A DNA stretch of 64,000 nt. Origin: Bacteroidales bacterium. GTDB taxonomy: Bacteria; Bacteroidota; Bacteroidia; Bacteroidales; UBA932. A program made the translations under genes and the position numbers. The first letter of the stretch is position 1. Each line of letters begins with the position of its first letter. Shown piece after piece: positions 44,452 to 53,769 of this stretch. The DNA lies in contig JAGCVW010000021.1 of the NCBI GenBank assembly GCA_017962165.1, positions 1-64,000 on the forward strand. The letters run 5' to 3'. The notes under the pieces are model-generated. The model made no database searches. It was not told the DNA's origin and was given only the letters and a program-made list of their open reading frames with translations.

Positions 44452-47144
44452 AATACTTCCTTGAGGTATTTGCCCGTGACGGAGGCGGGGTCGGCGGCGA
44501 GGTCCTCCGGAGTGCCTTCGGCGACTATCCTGCCGCCCTTGCCGCCTCCGTCCGGGCCCATGTCCAGAATCCAGTCGACGCTCTTCAGTACATCGAGGTT
44601 GTGTTCGATGATGATGACCGTATTGCCCTGGTCCACCAGTTTGTGGAGCACGCCCATAAGGGTGTTGATGTCCTGAGTGTGGAGGCCGGTAGTGGGCTCG
44701 TCGAACACGTAAAGTGTATTTCCAGTGGATTTGCGGTAGAGTTCGGCGGCCAGTTTCATTCTCTGGCTTTCGCCGCCCGAGAGGGTGAGGCTCGACTGGC
44801 CGAGGCGTATGTAGCCCAGGCCCACGTCGAGCAGAGCCCTGAGCTTGGGCGCTATCTTCGGATTGGTCTTGAAGAATTCATAGGCTTCGCTCACTGGCAT
44901 CTCCAGCACGTCGTTTATGTTCTTACCCTTGTACCTTACGGCCAGCGTATCTTCCTTGTAGCGTTTTCCGGCACATTCGTCGCAGACCACGGCGACAGGC
45001 GGGAGGAAGTTCATCTCGATGATCTTCACGCCGGCGCCCTTGCAGGCTTCGCAGCGGCCGCCTTCGACATTGAAGGAGAAGCGGCCGGCCTTGAAGCCGC
45101 GCACCTTGGCGTCCGGCGTCTGCTCGAAGAGCGCGCGGATGTCGGTCATGACACCGGTAAAAGTTGCTGGGTTCGAACGCGGGCTGTGGCCTATCGGGGA
45201 CTGGTCGACTTCTATGACCTTGTCTATGTTGCCTGCGCCGATAATCTTTTTGTAGGGCAGCGCTTTCTGATATCTCAATATTGGAAGGAGGGTATCCAGC
45301 ACCAGCGATGATTTGCCGGAGCCGGAAACTCCTGCGACGCCTATCATGCAGCCGAGGGGGAAAACGGCGTCGACATTCTTTAGGTTATTGCCGCTTGCGC
45401 CCTGGATTTCGAGTATCTTCCCGCTGCCGTGGCGGCGCAGGGCGGGCGTCTCGACGGCCGTGTGGGTCTGGCGCGCGGGGCCGCTGTAACACACACGGCC
45501 GCCCTCCTCGCCCGCCCCGGGCCCGACTTCAACTATCCAGTCGGCCGAGCGCATGGTCTCTTCATCGTGCTCGACGACTATTACCGTGTTGCCTTCGTCG
45601 CGCAGTTTCTTCAGCGAGGCGATGAGCTTGCGGTTGTCCCTCTGGTGGAGGCCGATGGACGGTTCGTCCAGGATGTATATGACGTTGACCAGCTTGGATC
45701 CGATCTGGGTCGCCAGCCTGATGCGCTGGCTTTCTCCGCCCGACAGCGAAGAGGTAGCGCGGTCGAGGGTCAGATACTCCAGCCCGACGTCGACCAGGAA
45801 CCCCACACGGTCGGTGAGTTCTTTAAGGATATCGTGGGAGACGGCCTTCGCCTTGCCCTTGAGCTTGCCGGGCAGCGTCCCCAGCCAGCGCTGCAGGTCA
45901 CTGATTTCCATCGCGCCGACTTCGGCTATGGTCTTGCCGTCGATCTTGAAGTAGTTCGTTTCCTCACGAAGGCGGGTGCCATGGCAGACCGGGCAGACGA
46001 TCTTTTCGTCTATGTCGCGCAGCACGCCCGGCCAGCTGACCGTTTCGCTCAGGCTTCCCTCCCCCACGCGGTAGTACTCCTCGGAGCCATAGACCAGCGT
46101 GGATACAGCCTCATCGGGGATCGTCCCGATGGGGTCGTAGAGCGAGAAGCCCATCTTGCGGGCGATGGCGCGGACCACGTCGAACTTGCGGTTTTCGCGC
46201 ACCCTTCCCAGCGGCACTATCGCCCCTTCGGCGACGCTGAGCGTCTTGTCGGGGATTATCGTGTCCATGTTGACGTCCACCACCATTCCGAGGCCCTTGC
46301 AATGGGGACAGCAGCCTTCAGGCGAGTTGAAAGAGAAGGTGTGGGGCGCCGGTTCCTGGAGCGAAATGCCGCTCTTCGGGTCAACCAGATGGCGGGAAAA
46401 GTGACGGAGTTCGCCGGTCGCATGGTCAAGCACTGCAACCGATCCCTTGCCCGTGCTCAGCGCGGTCTGGACCGAAGCCCGTATGCGCTGCAGGTCTCCC
46501 TCTCCGGGCTTGAGCTTGTCGACCACCAGCTCCACGAAGTGGTTCTTGTAGCGGTCGAGTTCGTCCACCTCGTTCAGTTCCTGGATCTCGCCGTCGATGC
46601 GCACCTGCTGGAAGCCCTTGCGGCGCAGGCTCTCGAAGAGCTCGCGGTAGTGGCCTTTTCGGCCGCGCACCAGGGGCGAGAGCAGGATGCACTTGCGGCC
46701 GTCGTATTCCTTGAGGATCAGGTCCACGATCTGCGCGTCGGTGTAGCTGACCATCTCCTCGCCGGTCACGGGCGAATAGGCGGTCGATGCGCGGGCATAG
46801 AGCAGGCGGAGGAAATCGTAGATCTCGGTTATCGTGCCCACGGTCGAGCGCGGGTTGCTTCCGGTGGTCTTCTGGCCTATGGCGATGATGGGGCTCAGGC
46901 CCTCTATGCTCTCCACGGCCGGCTTTTCGAGTATGCCGATGAAATGTTTCGCGTATGGTGAGAGGGTGTTCAGGTAGCGCCTCTGGCCCTCGGCGTAAAG
47001 AGTATCGAACGCCAACGAGGTCTTGCCCGAACCGCTGAGGCCGGTGACGACGGTAAACTTGCGGCGCGGGATGTCGACGTCGATGTTCCGGAGGTTGTTG
47101 GCTTTCGCCCCTCTGATACGTATGAAGTCCTTTGGGGCGGCCAT
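44448..47144 (-). CDS. uvrA: Excinuclease ABC subunit A
   Basis: An 898-aa nucleotide excision repair ATPase. The start at 47144 (MAAPKDFIRIRGAKANN) makes a TGATG overlap with cotH; an earlier in-frame codon is less likely. Two ABC halves: Walker A GLSGSGKTS and GVSGSGKSS; signatures LSGGESQRIRL and LSGGESQRMKL; zinc modules CPHC..CPVC and CEAC..CDEC. All main UvrA parts are present. Length is on the short side for bacterial UvrA (about 940). Recruits UvrB to DNA damage. Its place between a CotH protein and a PUL regulator is unusual. Confidence 0.95.
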   Translation of the reverse strand: MAAPKDFIRIRGAKANNLRNIDVDIPRRKFTVVTGLSGSGKTSLAFDTLYAEGQRRYLNTLSPYAKHFIGILEKPAVESIEGLSPIIAIGQKTTGSNPRSTVGTITEIYDFLRLLYARASTAYSPVTGEEMVSYTDAQIVDLILKEYDGRKCILLSPLVRGRKGHYRELFESLRRKGFQQVRIDGEIQELNEVDELDRYKNHFVELVVDKLKPGEGDLQRIRASVQTALSTGKGSVAVLDHATGELRHFSRHLVDPKSGISLQEPAPHTFSFNSPEGCCPHCKGLGMVVDVNMDTIIPDKTLSVAEGAIVPLGRVRENRKFDVVRAIARKMGFSLYDPIGTIPDEAVSTLVYGSEEYYRVGEGSLSETVSWPGVLRDIDEKIVCPVCHGTRLREETNYFKIDGKTIAEVGAMEISDLQRWLGTLPGKLKGKAKAVSHDILKELTDRVGFLVDVGLEYLTLDRATSSLSGGESQRIRLATQIGSKLVNVIYILDEPSIGLHQRDNRKLIASLKKLRDEGNTVIVVEHDEETMRSADWIVEVGPGAGEEGGRVCYSGPARQTHTAVETPALRRHGSGKILEIQGASGNNLKNVDAVFPLGCMIGVAGVSGSGKSSLVLDTLLPILRYQKALPYKKIIGAGNIDKVIEVDQSPIGHSPRSNPATFTGVMTDIRALFEQTPDAKVRGFKAGRFSFNVEGGRCEACKGAGVKIIEMNFLPPVAVVCDECAGKRYKEDTLAVRYKGKNINDVLEMPVSEAYEFFKTNPKIAPKLRALLDVGLGYIRLGQSSLTLSGGESQRMKLAAELYRKSTGNTLYVFDEPTTGLHTQDINTLMGVLHKLVDQGNTVIIIEHNLDVLKSVDWILDMGPDGGGKGGRIVAEGTPEDLAADPASVTGKYLKEVL

Positions 47145-48763
47145 CAGAGCTTGGCGATATTGGTGTTCATCCAATCGAGGCGCTTGCGGTAGTTCTCCTT
47201 AAGCCAGTCGACCTCGCCCTGGTATGAGCCCGTTATTTTGTACTGGGGCCAGTCGTAGACATTGAGCCGCTGCCACTTCTGGAAGTTGCGCGCGGGGGCC
47301 TCGCCCATCTCTTCGACCATCACGTCTATCTGGTTGTAGAATTCCTTGAACTGAGGATAGACCTGGGCCCAGCGGGTTTTGACTTTAGCTACGAAGTCCG
47401 GGTCCATGAAGAGGCGGTAGTACCAGCCGTGGTTTCTGCCATGGCCGTTCTGGTCCTTGACCCACCAGCCTTCCCAGGGCTGCTTCCCGTCGCCGTAGTA
47501 GTCGCAGTTTCCAAGGGTAATGTCGAAATCCCAGAGGTGGTACATCTCAAGTTTTCCTCCGCTTGTAAGCGTAAGGAAGGTGCTCTTACGCAGATTTCCG
47601 TCCACGTCCTTGGAGAATTCCTCGACTATCCAGTAGTTGATGAAAGAATCGACGTCGATGTACTTGTCGTAGACGTCCTGGAAGTTCTTGGCCCAGAGGG
47701 CGTCCTCGAAGTCCTTGAAGAACTGCTTTGCATAGGCCTGCTGCGCTTCGGTGGGTAGTTCGGGGTCCTTGAACATTATGGGGTGGCCGTGCTCGGTTTC
47801 CCAGCAGACTGGTTCGTCCATGTTGGATTCTATCTCGAAGTACATGTCGCCGGCGTCTACATTGATGTTCACGCGCTCCTTGCTGACCTTCTTGTGCTCG
47901 ATGAAATCGTAAAGGCCGACATACTGGCCGTTGAAGTAAACCTCAACCGGCACGGCCCTGGGCGTCCACGACATGCCGACTATCTTGGACAGCTCGAAGC
48001 ATACGCGGTTCCTCAGGAGCGATTTGTCGACCCAGTTGGCGAGCAGGTTCCACGACTTGTCGTTCGAGAGGTTGAACAGGCGGGCCTTCTCCTCCAGCTT
48101 GATCATGTACGGAAGCTTGGGCTTCCCCCAGGGGTCCCAGGTGGAGTTTCCCCTGCCCCTTATCTGCATCTTGGACTTGAAGACGTCCGTGTCCCAGAAT
48201 TTGTGGTCGAAGTCGTTGATCTCTATAGTTCCCGGTTTGTAGTCCACCTTGCTGGTGACGGACTTGCCGTCGTCGGTCTTTAAGTAGATGATGGGCAGGG
48301 CCTTCGGGCCTTCATGAGGGAGAACCTTTTCCTGGTACCTGATGACTATGTGGTTGGAGTTGCTCAGGCGGAGATGGAAGCCTTCGTTGTAGAAATAAAC
48401 ATAGAAGGGATAGGCGTCTTCGTCCTTGAGGTTTATGTCCCGCATGACGTCTATGGACTCGCCGCCGACCATGTACATGTTGTCCTTGTCGAAAGCGACA
48501 ACCTTGGGGGCCGTTTTGCTGCAGTCTTCGAAGATGATCTCGGAGATGTCGAGCCTTACGCGGCTGTCGTCGTCGAGCATGAGGACTACCGCGGAATCTT
48601 CCACCGTATACTCATAGTAGGTGTGGCCGGCCCTGTAGACGGCGAGAACGGCCGTGTAGCCGGCCGGCTGGGGTTTCTGAACCGTTTTTACCTCCGGCTC
48701 GATATCCTGGCAGGCTGACAGCAGTAAGGCCAGGGCTATAAGTATGAACGAACGCGCTTTCAT
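47144..48763 (-). CDS. CotH-family kinase-like surface lipoprotein
   Basis: A 539-aa lipoprotein. The ATG at 48763 gives MKARSFILIALALLLSAC with lipobox LLSAC (Cys18). CotH landmarks: MQIRGRGNSTWDPWGKPKLPY, SWNLLANWVDKSLLRN, VEVYFNGQYVGLYDFIEHKK and HLWDFDITLGNCDY. CotH proteins phosphorylate other proteins; in Bacteroidetes the exported ones are mostly of unknown target, often near glycan loci. A perfect 17-bp dyad (TTGCAATTGAATTGCAA, 48764-48780) is directly upstream of the start codon. Confidence 0.9.
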   Translation of the reverse strand: MKARSFILIALALLLSACQDIEPEVKTVQKPQPAGYTAVLAVYRAGHTYYEYTVEDSAVVLMLDDDSRVRLDISEIIFEDCSKTAPKVVAFDKDNMYMVGGESIDVMRDINLKDEDAYPFYVYFYNEGFHLRLSNSNHIVIRYQEKVLPHEGPKALPIIYLKTDDGKSVTSKVDYKPGTIEINDFDHKFWDTDVFKSKMQIRGRGNSTWDPWGKPKLPYMIKLEEKARLFNLSNDKSWNLLANWVDKSLLRNRVCFELSKIVGMSWTPRAVPVEVYFNGQYVGLYDFIEHKKVSKERVNINVDAGDMYFEIESNMDEPVCWETEHGHPIMFKDPELPTEAQQAYAKQFFKDFEDALWAKNFQDVYDKYIDVDSFINYWIVEEFSKDVDGNLRKSTFLTLTSGGKLEMYHLWDFDITLGNCDYYGDGKQPWEGWWVKDQNGHGRNHGWYYRLFMDPDFVAKVKTRWAQVYPQFKEFYNQIDVMVEEMGEAPARNFQKWQRLNVYDWPQYKITGSYQGEVDWLKENYRKRLDWMNTNIAKL

Positions 48764-48812
48764 TTGCAATTGAATTGCAAGATAGTGATTTTTTGGCTTA
48801 CTTTGTATCTGT
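48764..48812. promoter_or_regulatory. Divergent cotH / DMT transporter control region
   Basis: A 17-bp perfect dyad (48764-48780) abuts the cotH start. A TATCTTG-like box (48785-48779) could serve cotH, with the dyad covering its transcription start. On the plus strand TTACTTTG (48799-48806) is a near -7 box for the transporter gene. Confidence 0.45.
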
Positions 48813-49664
48813 ATGTGGCTTTGGCTTGCACTATTATCCGCCTTCCTTCTTGGCTTCTATGACATAACCAAGAAAAAGGCCCTCGCGAAGAACGGTCCTA
48901 TCGAAGTTCTGTTCGCCGTGACAGCCATCTCCACCATTTTCCTTTCGCCCTGCCTTTTCTTGTATAGCGGCCCCTGGCAGCATCACCTTATGCTTGTCGG
49001 GAAGGCGGTGCTGGTGAGCGCGTCGTGGATAAGCGGCATGTATGCACTTAAGCTTCTGCCCATCACGGTCGTCTCGCCGCTGAAGGCGACGCGCCCCTTC
49101 TTCGTCGTATTGTTGTCGCTGTTTCTTTTCGGAGAGAGGCTTAATGCCCTTCAGTATGTGGGGGTGGCGCTCGCGCTGGCCTCGATCGCGCTGACGGGGC
49201 TGTCGGGCGGCCGCGGCCAGGCCGGTTCCGGCAACCGCCGCGGCTACCTCGCCATCGCCGTCTCGATCGCGGCAGGAGTTGCGAGCGCCCTCTACGACAA
49301 ACACATAATGGCTCAGATGGAGCCGCTCTTCGTCCAGAGCTGGACCAACCTGTATATCACGGTCGTAGTCGGAGTGTATCTGCTGGCGGTCCGCGGCATT
49401 TCCGGCACTTCGGAGGGTTTCCGCTGGGACTGGATGCTTCTGCTGACGGCTGTTCTGATTACCGGGGCCGACATGGCCTACTTCTTTGCGCTTGGCAGTG
49501 AAGGCGCGCTGCTCTCGGTGATCTCCATCGTCCGCAGGGCGGCCGTGCTGGTCACCTTCGTCTTCGGCGCGCTCATCTTCAAGGAGAAAAACCTCCGCGG
49601 ACGGGCCTTCGCCCTTATTCTCCTGCTCGCCGGAATGGTCTGCCTGATGCTTGGAACCCAGTAG
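48813..49664 (+). CDS. EamA/DMT-family transporter
   Basis: A 283-aa inner-membrane protein with about ten membrane segments in two EamA repeats: first GFYDITKKKALAKNGPIEVLF and SPLKATRPFFVVLLSLFLFGERL, second YLAIAVSIAAGVASALYDKH and SIVRRAAVLVTFVFGALIFKEKN. The family exports metabolites such as amino acids; substrate not known. The stop and the recO start are 1 bp apart, so the two are cotranscribed. Confidence 0.88.
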   Translation: MWLWLALLSAFLLGFYDITKKKALAKNGPIEVLFAVTAISTIFLSPCLFLYSGPWQHHLMLVGKAVLVSASWISGMYALKLLPITVVSPLKATRPFFVVLLSLFLFGERLNALQYVGVALALASIALTGLSGGRGQAGSGNRRGYLAIAVSIAAGVASALYDKHIMAQMEPLFVQSWTNLYITVVVGVYLLAVRGISGTSEGFRWDWMLLLTAVLITGADMAYFFALGSEGALLSVISIVRRAAVLVTFVFGALIFKEKNLRGRAFALILLLAGMVCLMLGTQ

Positions 49665-49665
49665 T

Positions 49666-50316
49666 ATGAAACAGGCTTTGGAGTTTATCATTCTGGGAGT
49701 CACCAAGGTCGGGGAGAAGTCGCTCGTGCTCCACACCCTGAGCGCGGAGTTCGGCCGCCGCAGTTTTATAGTCAGCGTGTCGAAATCGTCATCGATGGCG
49801 CTGTATTTACCTCTGAACATTTTGAGCGGAGAGGTGTCGCCCAATAATTTATCCGATTTGTGGCGGGTCTCAAGCCTTCGCTCAGAATACCCCCTGGCGG
49901 GGATACGCAATTCCGTGTCGAAGAATTCGGTCTGCCTGTTTATGAGCGAAGTGCTCTACCGCGTACTTCGCGACGGGGAGTATTCAGTCGGACTGTATGA
50001 ATGGTGCCGCCGCAGCATCCTGACACTGGATGGAATTAATAGCGACTGCGCGAATTATCACTTGCTGTGGCTTTTGGAGCTTTGCGGCGAGCTGGGATTC
50101 AGCCCGCGCATGGAGGATCTGATGCCTTTCGCCGGCGAAAGGCTCGAAGACCTGCGCGGCCTTCTGACCCTGCCCTTCAGCGAAGCCCTTCTGCTTCCCC
50201 TTTCCGGCGCCCGCCGCAGCGAAATCGCCGAAATCCTCCTCGAATACCTATCCTACCACCTGGATTGTCGCCTGAACATCCGCTCCCTCCCCGTCCTCCG
50301 CGAACTATTTCTTTAG
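49666..50316 (+). CDS. recO: DNA repair protein RecO
   Basis: A 216-aa recombination mediator protein that loads RecA with RecR in the RecFOR pathway. The N-terminal OB fold (IILGVTKVGEKSLVLHTLSAEFGRRSFIV) and the C-terminal helical part (LLWLLELCGELGFSPRMEDL) are typical. The usual zinc-binding Cys set is absent (only NYHLLWLLELCGELG with one Cys), as in many Bacteroidetes RecO proteins. The last 12 bp overlap the convergent rdgB gene. Confidence 0.87.
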   Translation: MKQALEFIILGVTKVGEKSLVLHTLSAEFGRRSFIVSVSKSSSMALYLPLNILSGEVSPNNLSDLWRVSSLRSEYPLAGIRNSVSKNSVCLFMSEVLYRVLRDGEYSVGLYEWCRRSILTLDGINSDCANYHLLWLLELCGELGFSPRMEDLMPFAGERLEDLRGLLTLPFSEALLLPLSGARRSEIAEILLEYLSYHLDCRLNIRSLPVLRELFL

Positions 50317-50952
50317 CCAGGCGGCCATCAGGCGGAGGGCCTTGCCGCGGTGGGAGATGGCGTTCTTGACCTCTTCAGGCATTTCGGCGACGGTGCATTC
50401 GCCCAAACGGTCCACCCATTCCTGTCCGGAAAGGGGCAGGCCCAGGTCGTTCAAAATTTGAACGGCTTCTTCGCGGGACAGCAACGGGATGAATACGGGG
50501 TCGTAGCCAAAGCCTTCATGGCCGGACTTCCGAAGGGCAATGCGCCCTTCCATCACGCCTTCGAAGAAATGCTTTTCGCCGCCCAGAATCAGAGTGACGA
50601 CACTGCGGAAACGCGCCGTGCGATTCTCTACACCTTCCAGTTCTGCGAGGAGTTTGTTCATATTGTCCTCGAAGCGGCAGCCTTCGCCGGCGTAGCGGGC
50701 GGTCATGACGCCGGGGGCTCCGCCCAGGGCGTCAACTTCCAGCCCGGTATCGTCGGCGAAGCAGTCCATGCCGGTACGCGAGTAGATATACTCGGCCTTG
50801 ATGATGCTGTTATCTTCGAGGGTAAGGCCCGTCTCTTCGACATCTTCAGTAATCCCCGCCTGGGCGGAACTCAGCAATTCGAATTCCGCGCCCAGTATCT
50901 CGGAAGCCTCGCGAAGCTTCCCCTTGTTTCCTGTTGCAAAAACTAATTTCAT
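50305..50952 (-). CDS. rdgB: XTP/dITP diphosphatase (RdgB/HAM1)
   Basis: A 215-aa nucleotide house-cleaning enzyme that removes dITP/XTP. Seen: FATGNKGKLREA (7-16), ETGLTLEDNSIIKA, FADDTGLEVDALGGAPGV and the C-terminal EGFGYDPVFIP plus SHRGKALR. All family motifs are present. No terminator between it and recO; convergent overlap of 12 bp. Upstream are the twin hairpins at 50964-51047. Confidence 0.95.
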   Translation of the reverse strand: MKLVFATGNKGKLREASEILGAEFELLSSAQAGITEDVEETGLTLEDNSIIKAEYIYSRTGMDCFADDTGLEVDALGGAPGVMTARYAGEGCRFEDNMNKLLAELEGVENRTARFRSVVTLILGGEKHFFEGVMEGRIALRKSGHEGFGYDPVFIPLLSREEAVQILNDLGLPLSGQEWVDRLGECTVAEMPEEVKNAISHRGKALRLMAAWLKK

Positions 50953-50963
50953 ATCAAATCGTA

Positions 50964-51047
50964 GTTACTTTGCCCCCGCGAGGGCAAAGTAGTGGCAGTT
51001 TTAGCCAAATTTTGGGGTTACTTTGCTCCGAAGGGGGCAAAGTAACC
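50964..51047. repeat. Twin hairpins of the TTACTTTGC type
   Basis: TACTTTGCCC / GGGCAAAGTA (50966-50991) and GGTTACTTTGC / GCAAAGTAACC (51016-51047) stand in tandem in the gap between the protease and rdgB genes. The second stem touches the protease stop codon. The sequence is unrelated to the other twin-hairpin sites but the design is the same. Confidence 0.75.
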
Positions 51048-52537
51048 TAAATCATAGGACTGACAAGTGCCTTTTTCAACTGATCGTCGTAACGCAGGCG
51101 AAGCTGGACGCCGGCCGCCTGATAGTAATAACGAACAACTATTTCCTCTTCTATCAGGGGAACTATCTGCTCCCGCACCAACGAATCCAGTTTAGCCTTC
51201 TCGCTTTCTGGCAACTTCTCGCGGACAAATGCCACAAAACCCTCATAGTCGTCAAACTCGAACCGCTCGACGGGAGCGATGGTCTCGTGTTCAGAGACAT
51301 ACTTCAAAGTATACTGCTCCACCAGGCCGCGCATCACAAGAGTGTAGACTATGTCGTCGTACTTGGGGGCTTCCAACTCCACATCTGGAGTGATTCCGCC
51401 GCCGTCGCGCACTATCCTGCCTGCCTTGGTCCTAAACTCGTGGGTCAGCGAATCAGGAATCTGCGAGACACTGCCGTCGGCATTGCGCTGGCTGTAGTCG
51501 ATGGCCTGGACGCAGCGGCCGGACGGGGTGTAGTACTTGCCGGTAGTGACCTTGAGCTGGCCGCCGTACGGCAAGGGCTTGATGCTTTGGATGAGGCCCT
51601 TGCCGAAGGTCCTGCGACCCATGATGGTGGCCCGGTCGAGGTCCTGAAGCGCGCCGCTGACAATCTCGGCCGACGAGGCGGTGCCGGAGTCGACGAGCAC
51701 GATCAGCGGCAGCTTCACATCGACCGGGGCCTCGTAGGTCCTGTAGACGTCGACGTCCTTGGGATCACGTCCCTTTGCGGTCACGACCACCGAGCCGCGC
51801 GGTACGAAGAGCGCAACTATCCTGATGGCCTCCTGCATGAGACCGCCCCCGTTGCCGCGAAGGTCGAGCACCAGGCGCTTCATGCCCAGTTTCTTAAGCT
51901 CGGTCACATAGGCGCGGATTTCGTCCGAAACGCCCTCGGTGAAGCCGCTCTGGGAGATGTAGCCGGTAGTAGCATCGAGCATGCCGGCGTATTCGACGTC
52001 GGGAAGGTGGATCTTCTCGCGGGTCACGACCACCTCAACCGTGTCGCGGGCGTACACCCGCTTGACGAGGAATTTCACGTCGGTGCCCGGCGTGCCGCGC
52101 ATCTTGTCGGAGCAGGCCTTGCTGTCGAGGCCATGGACCGTCTCGCCGTCGATCGCGAGGATTTCGTCGCCGCAGCGCAGGCCCGCTTTCACCGCCGGCG
52201 AGCCTTCGTAGGGTTCGTTGATGATGACGTTGCCCTGAGTGTCGGGCTTGTAGATGATCGCGCCGACTCCGCCGTAGACCTTGCCGATCTGCAGCTGGAA
52301 GTCCTCCTGCTCCTCTTCCGGCACATAGACGGTGTACGGGTCGAGGTTCGCGAGCATGGCGTCGATGGCCGCGCGCTCCATCTTGTCGACCGGGAGGGTA
52401 TCCACATACGAACGGCCCAGTTCCTTCATGATGGCGTTGTGGATCTCGACCCACTTGCCGAGCTTGAAGTTCCTGGATTCCGCGCCCGCGCCCAGAGTAA
52501 CGAGCAGCGCCGCGATGATTATGGTGATCTTTTTCAT
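51047..52537 (-). CDS. S41 family C-terminal processing peptidase
   Basis: A 496-aa exported protease. The start at 52537 (MKKITI) overlaps the U32 gene by ATGA. Signal peptide to about GAGAE. PDZ domain about 85-170 (GGVGAIIYKPD.., LRCGDEILAIDGETV), then the S41 core: LVLDLRGNGGGLMQEA, catalytic Ser in DSGTASSAEIVSGAL, catalytic Lys in RRTFGKGLIQ. The C-terminal helical extension is about 110 residues. Periplasmic; it trims or degrades misfolded proteins. Which substrates is unknown. Confidence 0.93.
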   Translation of the reverse strand: MKKITIIIAALLVTLGAGAESRNFKLGKWVEIHNAIMKELGRSYVDTLPVDKMERAAIDAMLANLDPYTVYVPEEEQEDFQLQIGKVYGGVGAIIYKPDTQGNVIINEPYEGSPAVKAGLRCGDEILAIDGETVHGLDSKACSDKMRGTPGTDVKFLVKRVYARDTVEVVVTREKIHLPDVEYAGMLDATTGYISQSGFTEGVSDEIRAYVTELKKLGMKRLVLDLRGNGGGLMQEAIRIVALFVPRGSVVVTAKGRDPKDVDVYRTYEAPVDVKLPLIVLVDSGTASSAEIVSGALQDLDRATIMGRRTFGKGLIQSIKPLPYGGQLKVTTGKYYTPSGRCVQAIDYSQRNADGSVSQIPDSLTHEFRTKAGRIVRDGGGITPDVELEAPKYDDIVYTLVMRGLVEQYTLKYVSEHETIAPVERFEFDDYEGFVAFVREKLPESEKAKLDSLVREQIVPLIEEEIVVRYYYQAAGVQLRLRYDDQLKKALVSPMI

Positions 52538-53769
52538 GCTTCTTCCCATTTGTACAGTTTGTCGCCCCTGTGGACTTTGTGGGGCACGGCCAGCGAACAG
52601 CGCACGCCCTTCGGGGCTTCGGCTACAGGCTCGAACTCCACGCGCATATCGTCGATCGTGAACTCCTCCACACCAGTCGTGCGGCCGATGATCATGACTT
52701 CGTCGCCGGTGTGCAGGGAGGTAGTCTCGACTGTTACTTCAGCCACTCCGATGCGGTCGAACCAGTTCGTGACTTTTCCGACATAGACCTTGCGGCGGGT
52801 GGCCTGGCTGCCGTAGACATCGCTCCACTGGCCCAGGTACGCGCCCTGGTAATAACCGTCCCAGAAGCCGCGGTTGAAGACTTCGGCAAGACGGGCCTTC
52901 AGCGACGCGGCGAGTTCGGGGGTGTAGGTCCCGTCGCAGACTGCGTCCGCCGCAGCGCGGTAACACTCGGCGCAACGCCTGACGTACTCCGCGCTGCGGG
53001 CACGCCCTTCGATTTTGAAGACCCTGACCCCGGCCTCTACCATCTTGTCCATGAACTCGACGGTGCAGAGGTCCTTCGGAGACATGATATACTGGTTGTC
53101 GATATTCAACTGGTTACCGGTCTCAAGGTCGGTGACTTCGTAGCCACGGCGGCATATCTGGAAGCACGCGCCCCTGTTGGCCGACTCTCCGTAGGTATGG
53201 AGGCTCAGGTAGCACTTGCCGCTTATCGCCATGCACAGGGCGCCATGGGCGAACATCTCGACCCTGACCAGTTGGCCCGACGGGCCCTTGATATGTTCGG
53301 CTTCTATCGCATCGCAGATTTCTTTAACCTGCTTCAGGTTCAGTTCGCGCGCAAGGACCACGACGTCCGCGAATTGGGCGTAGAACTTCAGCGCTTCGAC
53401 ATTCGAGATTGAGAGCTGGGTGGAGATGTGGACTTCGAGACCGATCTGTCGGCAATACTGAATCGCCGCGATGTCGGAAGCGATGATTGCGCTTACGCCA
53501 GCCTCCTTCGCAAAATCCAGCGTGCGGCGCATCTCCTCCAGGTCTTCGGGATACAGGCAGATATTCAGGGTCAGGTAGGACTTGATTCCCGCTTCGCGGC
53601 ATATCCTTGTCACCTCCGGGAGGTCCTCCGCCGCGAAATTGTTCGCCGAGCGGCTGCGCATATTGAGTTTACCGACCCCGAAATACACGGAATCGGCCCC
53701 TCCCTGAATCGCCGCCTGAAGACACTCAAAGTTGCCCGCAGGGCACATTATTTCCAGATTGTTGCTCAT
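52534..53769 (-). CDS. U32 family peptidase (TrhP/YegQ-like)
   Basis: A 411-aa cytosolic protein. The ATG at 53769 (MSNNLEIMCPAGN) is preferred to one 30 bp upstream. U32 motifs: CPAGNFECLQAAIQGGADSVYFG, VSAIIASDIAA, VHISTQLSISN, and the signature EMFAHGALCMAISGKCYLS plus RGACFQICR. The RARSAEYVRRC segment follows. Members such as TrhP/YegQ take part in 5-hydroxyuridine modification of tRNA; collagenase activity is an old label. Cysteines suggest an iron-sulfur cluster. Codirectional with the S41 protease. Confidence 0.9.
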   Translation of the reverse strand: MSNNLEIMCPAGNFECLQAAIQGGADSVYFGVGKLNMRSRSANNFAAEDLPEVTRICREAGIKSYLTLNICLYPEDLEEMRRTLDFAKEAGVSAIIASDIAAIQYCRQIGLEVHISTQLSISNVEALKFYAQFADVVVLARELNLKQVKEICDAIEAEHIKGPSGQLVRVEMFAHGALCMAISGKCYLSLHTYGESANRGACFQICRRGYEVTDLETGNQLNIDNQYIMSPKDLCTVEFMDKMVEAGVRVFKIEGRARSAEYVRRCAECYRAAADAVCDGTYTPELAASLKARLAEVFNRGFWDGYYQGAYLGQWSDVYGSQATRRKVYVGKVTNWFDRIGVAEVTVETTSLHTGDEVMIIGRTTGVEEFTIDDMRVEFEPVAEAPKGVRCSLAVPHKVHRGDKLYKWEEA

